Virus record (IMG/VR): IMGVR_UViG_3300036770_008702
Location: 19,952-83,951 of that record
DNA length: 64,000 nt
DNA from: a virus
Strand: one strand, 5' to 3'
Position numbers and translations under genes: made by a program. The notes beneath the pieces were generated by a model that made no database searches, was not told where the DNA came from, and saw nothing but the letters and a program-made list of their open reading frames with translations. Shown in pieces: positions 45,279 through 53,171 of this stretch; the first letter of the stretch is position 1, and each line of letters begins with the position of its first letter.

Positions 45279-46429
45279 TCTGGGCTGATCTCCATCGCCA
45301 TGCACACACGCCCCGCCGTCTCGGCGGCGATGATCGTGGTGCCGCTGCCGCAGAACGGTTCATAGACACCGTCGCCAGCGATGCTGTTGTTCAGCATCGG
45401 CCGGCGCATTACCTCCACCGGCTTCTGCGTGCCGTGCACCGTGGCCGCGTCCTCGTCGCCGCTGGCTGTAGCCACGGACCACAAGGTGGTCTGGTCCCGC
45501 GCCCCCTGCCAATGGCCGGTCTTGCCGTCGCGCACAGCGTAGAAGCACGGCTCGTGCTGCCAGTGGTAGTCGCCGCGCCCAAGCACCAGCCGGGACTTCG
45601 CCCAGATGATCTGCGAGCGGATGCCGAACCCGGCGGCCTCGAGGCTCTCCGCGACGACGCGGGCGTTGCGCCCGGCATGCCAGATGTAGGCCACGTCGCC
45701 TGGGAACAGCGCCCAGGCCTCGCGCCAGTCGGCGCGGTGATCGTTCGGCACTCGGCCGACGCGGGCGGTGGCCGAAACGCCGGCCTCGTTGCGCCAGGTC
45801 GGGTCGTAGTCCACCCCGTACGGGGGATCGCTGACGAGCAGGTGGGGCTTGGTGCCGGCCAGCAGTCGCTGCACGTCCGCGGCGGCCGTTGCGTCGCCGC
45901 AGAGCAGCCGATGCCGCCCCAGGCGCCACAACTCACCCGACCGCGTTACCGGCACAGGGGGCGGTTCCGGTGCCGGCGCGTCCTCATCGGCTCCGCCGCC
46001 CGTGCCTCCATCCAGCCCTGCATCGGCCAGCAACGCATCGAGTGCCGCCTGGTCGAAGCCCAACAGCGCCAAGTCGAAGCCATCATCTCGGATCCGCGCG
46101 AGTTCGGCGGCCAGCAGCGCCTCGTCCCAGCCCGAGTTCAGGGCGATCTGGTTGTCGGCCAAACGCAGGGCCCGCGCCTGTGCCTCGGTCAGGTGCGCCA
46201 GACGGATTGCCGGCACCGATGCCAGGCCCAGGCGCTTCGCTGCCAGCACGCGGCCATGCCCAGCCACCAGCACGCCAGCCGCGTCGACCAACACCGGGTT
46301 CACGAAGCCGAACTCGGCGATGGAGGCGGCGATCTGCGCCACCTGCGCGTCAGAATGGGTGCGAGCGTTGGCGGCATACGGCACCAGCGACGCCACCGGT
46401 ACCGCCACCACGGCGAGATCAGCCTGCAT
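45128..46429 (-). CDS. ParB-like / DNA methyltransferase fusion, copy 1
   Basis: 433 residues. The N-terminal ~110 residues form a ParB/Srx-type domain with VNPVLVDAAGVLVAGHGRVLAA. A helical linker leads to a class beta DNA methyltransferase: catalytic DPPYGVDYD and SAM-binding PFCGSGTTIIAAETAGR. It transfers a methyl group to adenine N6 or cytosine N4. No cognate restriction gene is adjacent, so it is probably a phage anti-restriction or epigenetic enzyme. Its start overlaps the stop of the second, related gene. Target unknown. Confidence 0.92.
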   Translation of the reverse strand: MQADLAVVAVPVASLVPYAANARTHSDAQVAQIAASIAEFGFVNPVLVDAAGVLVAGHGRVLAAKRLGLASVPAIRLAHLTEAQARALRLADNQIALNSGWDEALLAAELARIRDDGFDLALLGFDQAALDALLADAGLDGGTGGGADEDAPAPEPPPVPVTRSGELWRLGRHRLLCGDATAAADVQRLLAGTKPHLLVSDPPYGVDYDPTWRNEAGVSATARVGRVPNDHRADWREAWALFPGDVAYIWHAGRNARVVAESLEAAGFGIRSQIIWAKSRLVLGRGDYHWQHEPCFYAVRDGKTGHWQGARDQTTLWSVATASGDEDAATVHGTQKPVEVMRRPMLNNSIAGDGVYEPFCGSGTTIIAAETAGRVCMAMEISPDYCDVALLRWQAFTGEPAILEGEDRTFDDVAAMRMASNAAAAAGQSASAA

Positions 46430-47900
46430 CAGCGGCCTCCATCACCTGAGTGCGTTCCGCGCTCACGGCGTCGTAGTCCCGGCCGTCGCCATCGAGGGTG
46501 ACCGGCAGATCGGGATGGTTTTGCCGCCAGCGCGCGATCGCCAGGTCGACATAGGCCGCCGCCAGTTCGATCGCCCGCACGCGCCGCCCGGTGCGTTGCC
46601 CTGCCAGCAACGTCGTGCCGGAGCCGCAGAACGGCTCGAACACCAGATCGCCGGCATTGGCGTAGGTTTCCATCAGGAACGCCGGCAGCTTCACCGGGAA
46701 CACCGCGGGGTGCTCGGTCTCGATGCCGCGCTCCTTGTGCCGCGTGATGCGCACCACGTTGTCCGGGATCCGGAAGTCCTGGATCGGCCGGCCTTCGTGC
46801 GAGTTGCCGCTCATCGTGCCGTCCGCCCGACGCAGGCCCGACATCAGCAGCGGATCGCCCGCCCATTTGCAGGGCACGATCTTGTTCGCCTGCCGCGCCT
46901 GCCGGTTGAAGTGGAACAGGAACTCGAAGCTCGGCGCGAGGCGGCCATTCCAGTCGCCGGGCAGGCCAGGGCCTTGGTCCCAGACATACCAGCCGAACCG
47001 GCGCCAGCCGGCCGTGCGCATCCACTCGATCCAACCCTGCCAGTAGGGGTGCCACTCGTTGTCACGATGGGTGAGGCCGAGGTTCACCAGGATCTGGCCG
47101 TCATGGGCGAGGGCGTCGCCTGCGTGCTGGAACACGCCGCGCATCAGCGCATCCCAGTCGCCGATGCCGCCGGTGGTGTAGTTGCGCTGGCTGCCATACG
47201 GCGGCGAGGTGAACAGCAGGGCCGCGCGTTCCCCGGCCATGATGCGCGCGACGGTGGTCGGGTCGGTGCTGTCGCCGCAGGCGAGGCGATGGTCACCGAG
47301 GCACCAGACATCGCCAACGCGGGCGACAGCGACGCGCGGCGGTTCAGCCGCTGCATCGGCGGGATCGTCGTCCTCAACACCGCCATCGGCGGCCACGGCC
47401 GCGCCATGGCCTTCGGCGTCGGAGCCGTCCGGCTCATCTCGCGCGTCGCCATCCGTGACGGCATCGTCCGCGGCGGCCAGGATCGCGCCGATCTCCTCTT
47501 GCGAAAAGCCGATGGCCAAGAGATCGACCTCGCCCGCCTGCTGCAGTCCGGCCAGTGCATCGCGCAGCAGCGCCTGGTCCCAGGTGGCGTTCTCGGCGAT
47601 GCGGTTGTCGGCCAGCCGCAGCGCCTCCTTCTGTGCCGGCGACAGGTGCTTCAGCACGATGACCGGCACCTTGGTGACGCCCAGGGCCTGCGCCGCGTCC
47701 AGTCGGCCGTGGCCGGCGATCAGCACGCCGCCCTCATCGACCAGCAGCGGGTTGGTGAAGCCGAACGCCAGCATGCTGGCCTTGATCTGCTCGATCTGCT
47801 CGGCCGAGTGCAACCGGGCATTGCCGGCGTGCGCGCGCAGCTCGCCCACCGGACGCAGCACGATCTTCGCGGCCATCCAGGGGAGGGTCATCGGCGGCAT
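46419..47900 (-). CDS. ParB-like / DNA methyltransferase fusion, copy 2
   Basis: About 493 residues from ATG 47900; ATGs at 47891 and 47876 are alternatives and none has a clear ribosome site. An open frame extends to 47987. The N-terminal ParB domain has TNPLLVDEGGVLIAGHGRLD. The methyltransferase has the catalytic SPPYGSQRN, and PFCGSGTTLLAGQRTGRRVR for SAM. A long insertion (residues ~330-420) with GWYVWDQGPGLPGDWNGRLA lies between. The two fusions share layout but differ in catalytic motif (DPPY versus SPPY), so their targets may differ. The gene overlaps copy 1 by 11 bases. Confidence 0.9.
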   Translation of the reverse strand: MPPMTLPWMAAKIVLRPVGELRAHAGNARLHSAEQIEQIKASMLAFGFTNPLLVDEGGVLIAGHGRLDAAQALGVTKVPVIVLKHLSPAQKEALRLADNRIAENATWDQALLRDALAGLQQAGEVDLLAIGFSQEEIGAILAAADDAVTDGDARDEPDGSDAEGHGAAVAADGGVEDDDPADAAAEPPRVAVARVGDVWCLGDHRLACGDSTDPTTVARIMAGERAALLFTSPPYGSQRNYTTGGIGDWDALMRGVFQHAGDALAHDGQILVNLGLTHRDNEWHPYWQGWIEWMRTAGWRRFGWYVWDQGPGLPGDWNGRLAPSFEFLFHFNRQARQANKIVPCKWAGDPLLMSGLRRADGTMSGNSHEGRPIQDFRIPDNVVRITRHKERGIETEHPAVFPVKLPAFLMETYANAGDLVFEPFCGSGTTLLAGQRTGRRVRAIELAAAYVDLAIARWRQNHPDLPVTLDGDGRDYDAVSAERTQVMEAADAG

Positions 47901-48235
47901 CCGGATTGTGGAAAGTGCGAACTGCGGGGGAAACGGCGCGGCCAGAAGTGGCGGAGTTCCGCGGGCTGGTGGGCGGTGCCTGCGCACCGCGCACCAAAAT
48001 TGAGACCTGGCGCTAGGGGTCTATCGCGCGCCGTCCCCCCGCATCGATCCGGCCCAGGAAGGAACCCTCGGATCGACGCTGGTGGGGTGGGCCGTTCGGT
48101 CCGCCCAGGGCTGAGCGGACCTTTTTACAGTAGACAGATAATAGCCTTGCGGATTTGGGCTGTGCAACACGACATTCTTTCGCATTTCTACGCGCAACTA
48201 CGCTGTCCGCATTTTTCTTTGCCCGCACAAGCCAC
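47901..48235. other. 335-base gap between methyltransferase and DUF6456-type genes
   Basis: The left part (to 47987) is an open extension of the methyltransferase frame. The rest has no gene on either strand. It contains a plus-strand hairpin with T-run (48098-48126) and an AT-richer segment from 48120 to 48230. The AT-rich part could hold a promoter for the methyltransferase pair. Confidence 0.4.
48098..48126 (+). terminator. Factor-independent terminator, plus strand
   Basis: GGTCCGC and GCGGACC form a perfect 7-base stem around a CCAGGGCTGA loop, followed by TTTTT. No plus-strand gene ends here: the nearest plus gene stops at 45278. It may stop antisense transcription or end a small RNA starting somewhere upstream. 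Confidence 0.65.
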
Positions 48236-48793
48236 TCATGCCGCTCGCCGGCGTGTCAGCAGGCCGAAGTGAACCGCCAGCACACCCAAGGCCGCGGCCA
48301 GCATGCCCTGCGCGTTCTGCGGCGCGATCGGCCGACCTGACCAGCCCTGCCGCAATGCCCATTCCCGCACCGATGCCTCACAGCCGAGGACGTGCCAGGC
48401 GCAGGAGCCGACCGCCGTGTCATGGCCACCGAGCACATCCATGGCGTCGGCAATCTTGATCCTGGCGTGCACGTTGGTTTCCGACAGGTGATCCACCCGC
48501 TGTCCCGGCATCCGCAGGAAGGACGTCGTCATCACGCGATCGATCGCCGCCTTGCGGAACAGGGCCCGGAACAGCAAGCCGGTGTCATAGAGCTCCTGAC
48601 TGATCGTGCCGTTTCGCAGCATCATCCCGAGCGTGTCGACCGCCCGGTGGTGCGTGACCACACGACCAGTATCCGGGTCGGCGTCGTAGCTGGGCGGCTC
48701 GAACGCGGAATGCTGCTGTCGCCACTGCGACGGCTTCGAGAGGTCCTCCAGCACGGGCAGTGCGATCTTGAACCGACGCTTCCTAGCGGCCAT
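48236..48793 (-). CDS. DUF6456-like phage protein
   Basis: 185 residues (MAARKRRFKIALPVLEDLSK). VVTHHRAVDTLGMMLRNGTI and, near the C-terminus, SCAWHVLGCEASVREWALRQ resemble DUF6456. This domain is found in alphaproteobacterial phage and phage-like regulators. It overlaps the upstream small gene by 11 bases. The C-terminal hydrophobic run (GMLAAALGVLAVHFGLL) looks like a helix buried in the domain. No biochemical role is known. Confidence 0.7.
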   Translation of the reverse strand: MAARKRRFKIALPVLEDLSKPSQWRQQHSAFEPPSYDADPDTGRVVTHHRAVDTLGMMLRNGTISQELYDTGLLFRALFRKAAIDRVMTTSFLRMPGQRVDHLSETNVHARIKIADAMDVLGGHDTAVGSCAWHVLGCEASVREWALRQGWSGRPIAPQNAQGMLAAALGVLAVHFGLLTRRRAA

Positions 48794-49010
48794 GGCCGTG
48801 TCCTCCGTTGCGGCGTCCCCACCGTCGGGTGGCTTCGTTGGCGATCGCCTGGCGCAGCCAAGGATCGGTGATCTCGGAGATGTTCAGCGCGGCCACGCCG
48901 TGCTGGTGCCACGCCTGCCGGCGCATGGCGTCGAGCCTGGTGGCGTCGGTCGGCGTGCGGGCCCGATCCAGGCAGGAGCGCGGCGCCCGTGGTGCACCGG
49001 GCAGGCTCAT
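48783..49010 (-). CDS. Small phage hypothetical protein
   Basis: 75 residues from ATG 49010 (MSLPGAPRAPRSCLDRARTP), which overlaps the stop of the nuclease gene by 4 bases. It contains AALNISEITDPWLRQAIANE, a likely helix, and ends with a Gly/His/Arg tail. It overlaps the following DUF6456-like gene by 11 bases. The tight packing supports it as a real gene of the replication operon. The family is unknown to me. Confidence 0.6.
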   Translation of the reverse strand: MSLPGAPRAPRSCLDRARTPTDATRLDAMRRQAWHQHGVAALNISEITDPWLRQAIANEATRRWGRRNGGHGHGR

Positions 49011-49621
49011 GCCATGCCTCCCGTGCCGGTGGTGGCCCAGAGCAGCAGGGCCAGTGCATCGGCTTCGTTGTCGTCGACCGGCTCGAAGCCGCGAGCCTGC
49101 ATGGCCGCGATCACGGCTGCCTTGTCGGCGTTGCCGCGGCCGGTTGCGAAGCGCTTGATCGTGCCCACCGGGACGCCCTGGTAGGGGACGCCGGCCTGCT
49201 CGCACCAGGCGCTCAGATGCGCCAGGAAGCCGCCATAGACGTGGGCCGCAGTGGTGCCGGCATGGCGACGCACCTCCTCGAACACGATGCTGCCGAACGG
49301 CCCTGCGGTCGTGGCCATGCCGTCGAGCCAGCGGCGGAAGCGCAGCCACGCCATGCCACCGCCCTCGAACCGGCTTGGCCGGAAGGTCGCGGTGCCCGAG
49401 GTGATGCTGCGGTCGGTCAGCTGGACGGCCCAGCCGAGCGTGCTGCCGAGGTCCAGGCTGAGCAGGCTGGCAGGCGGATTATTCGTTTCGATGACGGATG
49501 TGACGGGTGTTCCGGAAACACCCGTTACGCGCGTGCGCATGCGCGCGCGAACGGGTATTTGGGGGCAATCCGTCACATCCGTCATCGCAACATTACGAAG
49601 GGCGCGCAAAGTGGCGTTCAT
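49007..49621 (-). CDS. RuvC-like (RNase H fold) nuclease
   Basis: 204 residues. From residue ~52 it has the RuvC-like pattern: first acidic strand LLSLDLGSTLGWAVQ, second FGSIVFEEVRRH, and C-terminal DDNEADALALLLWA with the last catalytic acids. Proteins of this kind resolve Holliday junctions or branched DNA during phage replication. The ATG at 49621 has GAGG about 10 bases upstream. The non-conserved first ~50 residues are encoded over a large inverted repeat, so a shorter form starting later is possible. It lies 15 bases after the primase-helicase gene. Confidence 0.82.
   Translation of the reverse strand: MNATLRALRNVAMTDVTDCPQIPVRARMRTRVTGVSGTPVTSVIETNNPPASLLSLDLGSTLGWAVQLTDRSITSGTATFRPSRFEGGGMAWLRFRRWLDGMATTAGPFGSIVFEEVRRHAGTTAAHVYGGFLAHLSAWCEQAGVPYQGVPVGTIKRFATGRGNADKAAVIAAMQARGFEPVDDNEADALALLLWATTGTGGMA
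49489..49587. repeat. 18-base perfect inverted repeat with nested hairpins
   Basis: CGATGACGGATGTGACGG at 49489-49506 is perfectly inverted at 49570-49587. Between the arms lie a GGGTGTT/AACACCC hairpin (49505-49523) and a GCGCATGCGC-centred palindrome (near 49536). All are in the 5' coding part of the RuvC-like gene and downstream of the primase. The arrangement looks like a replication origin or an operator. Confidence 0.7.
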
Positions 49622-49636
49622 TGCTGTTGTCCTCGA

Positions 49637-52036
49637 TCAGAACTGCATGGGTCCGGTGGGGGGGAGGGGCTCGCGCAGGCGCAGCCCGCGGAAGCGGCGT
49701 GCACCGCCATCGCGCTGGGGCTGGAAGCCGCGATTGATCAGGGCGTCGGAGAAGCGCTTGCTGGAGCCGACGTACTCGCCACCCGCCTCGGCCCAGGATT
49801 TCCAGCTGGCAAAGAGCTGACCGGTGATCTCGATGTGGCGGGTGCCGGTTTCGCAGCATTCGTCGAGCCAGCGTCCGATGGCGTCCTCGGCCTCGAAATA
49901 CTCGTCCGTGGCGGCGAGCACGGTGGCGGGGGGACGCAGGCCAAGCCGCTGCCATTCGAGGCAGCCCTGCAGCGCCCAGGCGAGGATGCCGTCGCGCTCG
50001 GCCAGCAGGCGCTCCGGCAGCCGCTTGTCGCGCCGGGCCGGCGGGATGGTGACGGTGAACGGTACCATGTGCAGCCGGCGGCGCATCGCCTCGTCGACGT
50101 TGCGGATCGACGGCTTGTGGTTGCCGGCGACCAGGAGCTTGAACTGGGGGGTGAACTCGAAGAAGTCCTGCCGCATGAAGCGGGCGGTGATGCGGTCGCC
50201 GCCGGTCAGCGCCTTGAGCTTGTTCTCGGCCCAGCGGCTGCCCTGCTCGGTCTCGATGGAGGTGACGATGCGGGCGCCGCGCAGCCCCGCCATGTCGGTG
50301 GGGTGGCGGTCGCCGTGGGTGGCCATGAACATGTCCATCGGCGCCACGGTGGCGTAGTCCCCGAGGATCTCGGTCAGGGTGTTCACGAACACCGATTTGC
50401 CATTGGCGCCGGTGCCGTAGAGGAAGAACAGCGCGTGCTCGGTTGTCACCCCCGTGAGGCCGTAGCCGACGACGCGCTGGAGATAGGCTTGCAGGTCGGT
50501 GTCCCCGCCGGTGACCTGCGCCAGGAACGCCAGCCAGGCCGGACAGCCGCCCTGCGGCGTGGCGGTGGCGATCTTGGTCATGCACAGGGCGCGATCGTGC
50601 GGCGCGGTGGCGCCGGTGCGGAGATCGACGATGCCGGCCGGCGTGTTCAGCAGCCACGGGTCGCGATCCCATATCTCGGCTGTGGTGGCATGCCGGCGAT
50701 CGGCCCGGGCGAGCCGCTCGACCGCGGCCACGGTGGACGCCTGGGACAGCCTGGTGCGGACCTTGGCGCTGTTCGCCCGGTTGGCGGCGGCGCGGCAGAC
50801 GCGGCGTGCCAAGTCGAACGCGCGCAGCGTGCCCTCGCGCTCCCAGCGTCCGCCCGTCCAGGTCAGCCAGGCGCCCCAGATGGCGACGTGGCGCCAGTCG
50901 TCCCCGTGCTGGGTACTGAACTCGGCGGCGAGCGCGTCCTCGGTGAACCCCACCGGCAACGGCTCGTCGTTGGCGGCCGCGCCGGCAGCGTCGGGGGCGC
51001 CATCGGCACCGTCGGCTCCGTCGGCACCGGCGTGGGCCGCACCGTCGCGGCGCCACAGCCGCTCGGCCTCCTGGCGCAACCGGTCCTCCGGCCAGGGCGG
51101 GTCGATGCGCGCGGCGTTGTAGTCGCAGATCTCCTGCCAGGCCTGAACCGGCGTGGCATGGCCCTCGCGGCAGCGGCGGATCCAGTAGCCGATGATGCGG
51201 GACAGCGCCTCGAAGCGGGTGACGCCGTCAGCGCCGCCCTCGCGGATGCGCTGGCCGAACAATTCGGCGACCTCGCCGCGCGCGGTGGCCGCACCGTTGA
51301 AGTCCAGCGGATCGGCACCGGGGTCCATCGCGACATCGCTGCCGACGCCGGGCAGGGGCGGCATGGCCATCACCGCCTCGGCGAATTCGGCGAGATCGCG
51401 GTCGTGGCCCTCGGACGGCGCAATGGCTACGAGACGCCGGGTGGCGGCCTTGGCGTGGAGGGAGCCAGCCACGCGGATCGGCTGATGCGCGGAGCGGAAC
51501 GCCGGGTCTCCACCCACCTTGACCGCGATGGCATGGCGCAACCGGCAGACCGTGGCGAGGTCGGTGTCGACGGCCGGCTCGGTGAGCCGCCAGTAGAGAT
51601 GCAACTTGGCCTGGCCCTCGGGGGTGACGCCGCCGGAGGCCACCTCGAGGCCAGGAGCGCCGAGGTGGTGCACCAGGTGCGCCCGCTTGGCCGAGATGTC
51701 GCCCTGGTCGAGGTCGACCAGGATCACCTGCATCTGCGCGACATGCTCGGCGCTGGCGAGCCCGCTGGCGCTGACGGTGCCGGGGATGACGTACAACGCC
51801 ATGCCGGCGTCAGCGGCCCATTGCGCCTGGACGGCCAGCTTGGCCGGCAGGTCGGTGTCGGCTGGCAGGAAGGGCGTGTGCGGCGGCCGGTCGGGCCCGC
51901 CCTTCTCGGCGAGCGCCCGCACCGCCACCCAGCCATCGCACCAGCCGAACACGAACTCGGCGTAGGCGGCGACCATAACGGGATCGATGGCAATTGCGGC
52001 GGTGGCGCCGGGCGGATCGTTCAGCATCGCGCTCAC
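49637..52036 (-). CDS. Phage primase - SF3 (D5-type) helicase
   Basis: 799 residues from GTG 52036 (overlaps the upstream stop by 4 bases); ATG 52027 is an alternative. The N-terminal third is a primase-polymerase-like domain, with MQVILVDLDQGDI and LHLYWRLTEPA, similar to RepB/AEP-type bifunctional primases. An Ala/Gly/Asp linker (AHAGADGADGADGAPDAAG) precedes a D5_N region and the SF3 helicase: Walker A LYGTGANGKS (K547) and GLRGARIVTSIETEQG. It primes and unwinds DNA for phage replication. Length and motif order are normal. Confidence 0.9.
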   Translation of the reverse strand: MSAMLNDPPGATAAIAIDPVMVAAYAEFVFGWCDGWVAVRALAEKGGPDRPPHTPFLPADTDLPAKLAVQAQWAADAGMALYVIPGTVSASGLASAEHVAQMQVILVDLDQGDISAKRAHLVHHLGAPGLEVASGGVTPEGQAKLHLYWRLTEPAVDTDLATVCRLRHAIAVKVGGDPAFRSAHQPIRVAGSLHAKAATRRLVAIAPSEGHDRDLAEFAEAVMAMPPLPGVGSDVAMDPGADPLDFNGAATARGEVAELFGQRIREGGADGVTRFEALSRIIGYWIRRCREGHATPVQAWQEICDYNAARIDPPWPEDRLRQEAERLWRRDGAAHAGADGADGADGAPDAAGAAANDEPLPVGFTEDALAAEFSTQHGDDWRHVAIWGAWLTWTGGRWEREGTLRAFDLARRVCRAAANRANSAKVRTRLSQASTVAAVERLARADRRHATTAEIWDRDPWLLNTPAGIVDLRTGATAPHDRALCMTKIATATPQGGCPAWLAFLAQVTGGDTDLQAYLQRVVGYGLTGVTTEHALFFLYGTGANGKSVFVNTLTEILGDYATVAPMDMFMATHGDRHPTDMAGLRGARIVTSIETEQGSRWAENKLKALTGGDRITARFMRQDFFEFTPQFKLLVAGNHKPSIRNVDEAMRRRLHMVPFTVTIPPARRDKRLPERLLAERDGILAWALQGCLEWQRLGLRPPATVLAATDEYFEAEDAIGRWLDECCETGTRHIEITGQLFASWKSWAEAGGEYVGSSKRFSDALINRGFQPQRDGGARRFRGLRLREPLPPTGPMQF

Positions 52037-52794
52037 GCCCAGCACCGGCTGCGCCAGGGGCAGCGGGCGCATTCCATATGGTCGGAACTGATGGCGACAC
52101 GCGGCAGCCACTCGCCGGCATCGCAGGCCTGCAGCACCCGGACCGCCTTGTCGCTGGTCGCCTGGGCCAGCGCGCCATCGAAGGGGACCATCTCGTGGTG
52201 GAGTTCGCTGGTGTCCTTGTTCACCACCGTGAACAGCGCCGGCGTCTCGGCGAGGCCCATGTAGGCTTGGTAGAGGGCGACCTGCGCCGCGTAGACCGGC
52301 TTGGCCGCGGCGACGCCGCGCCGGACGATCTCCTTCCAGTTGCGTGCGTTGGCCGACTTGCACTCCCACAGCGCCGGCACGGCGACGTGGTGGGCGGCAG
52401 CATCGGGTGCGGTCACCACCACGCCATCGATGTGCCCCTGGACCCGTCCGCCCGCCACGGAGAAGCCGAACTGCTCGCCGGCGCGGTTGCGGGTGCGGAT
52501 GTCGAAGCCGGCGCGGCGCAGCCAGCCGATCGCCAGGTCCTCGAAGACATGGCCGACGGCGAAGATCCGCAGCGTCTGCGCGCTGAAGGCGGTGCCGGGA
52601 TCGCGCGGCAGGTCGAGATGCTCGTATTGCAGCCGCCGCGCACAGGGATCGCCGAGGCGAGAGCCGCCGAGGTAGTCGCGCCGCGGCCGCGTGCCAGTCT
52701 CCGCGACAATGGCGGCATCGATGGCAGCGTTGATCGCCTCCACCGCGCCAGGCGGCTTGGCGCGGTGGTTGAAGTCGAAGGGGGTGTCCGTCAT
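52033..52794 (-). CDS. RecB/Cas4-like PD-(D/E)XK nuclease
   Basis: 253 residues. Nuclease core: GHVFEDLAIGWL, then VQGHIDGVVV (Asp) and ALWECKSANA (E-x-K). A cysteine near residue 52 (DPCARRLQYEH) together with C-terminal CARCPWRSRC form the four-cysteine pattern of Fe-S-cluster Cas4/AddB-type nucleases. It probably resects DNA ends for the Sak4-type annealing system encoded upstream. The ATG shares one base with the DUF6511-like stop and the end overlaps the primase start. Confidence 0.85.
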   Translation of the reverse strand: MTDTPFDFNHRAKPPGAVEAINAAIDAAIVAETGTRPRRDYLGGSRLGDPCARRLQYEHLDLPRDPGTAFSAQTLRIFAVGHVFEDLAIGWLRRAGFDIRTRNRAGEQFGFSVAGGRVQGHIDGVVVTAPDAAAHHVAVPALWECKSANARNWKEIVRRGVAAAKPVYAAQVALYQAYMGLAETPALFTVVNKDTSELHHEMVPFDGALAQATSDKAVRVLQACDAGEWLPRVAISSDHMECARCPWRSRCWA

Positions 52795-53168
52795 CAGAAA
52801 GGCACCTCCATCGGGTCGATGCGCGTGGTGGCCCGCATCGCGTCCTGGAAGCCGCCCACGGCCACCTCGATCAGCGTCAGCACCTGCGCCTCGGTCAGCG
52901 CGTTGAGTGGGGTGGTCCAGCCGATCTCGGCCATGATCTCGGCGACCGGCCGCATGGCGGCGCGCATGGCCGCCTTCTCCTGTTCACTGAGGTCAACCAT
53001 GGCGAAAGACCTCCCAGCCAGGCGCGACCAGAAACGCTGGCAGGTGATGGAGCAGAAGGAGGCCGAACGCGGCGGCTGCCTCGGCCGTGTCGGGGCGGAC
53101 CAGCCAAAGCCACGCTCCCGGCGTCGGCAGACGGCACACAGGCTGGACGGTGCAGGGGCAAGGGACAT
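52794..53168 (-). CDS. DUF6511-like zinc-binding phage protein
   Basis: 124 residues (MSLAPAPSSLCAVCRRRERG). CAVC and FCSITCQRF provide a likely zinc site in the first 55 residues. LSEQEKAAMRAAMRPVAEIM and the helical remainder complete the pattern I associate with DUF6511. It lies 3 bases after the helicase stop and overlaps the nuclease start by one base, in the replication/recombination operon. The role is unknown. Confidence 0.72.
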   Translation of the reverse strand: MSLAPAPSSLCAVCRRRERGFGWSAPTRPRQPPRSASFCSITCQRFWSRLAGRSFAMVDLSEQEKAAMRAAMRPVAEIMAEIGWTTPLNALTEAQVLTLIEVAVGGFQDAMRATTRIDPMEVPF

Positions 53169-53171
53169 GGA

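Noticed and set aside
48989-52264. 1091-codon plus-strand open frame under the primase-helicase gene
   Set aside because: Antisense to primase-helicase and RuvC-like genes, low-complexity Gly/Ala/Arg product; a shadow frame.
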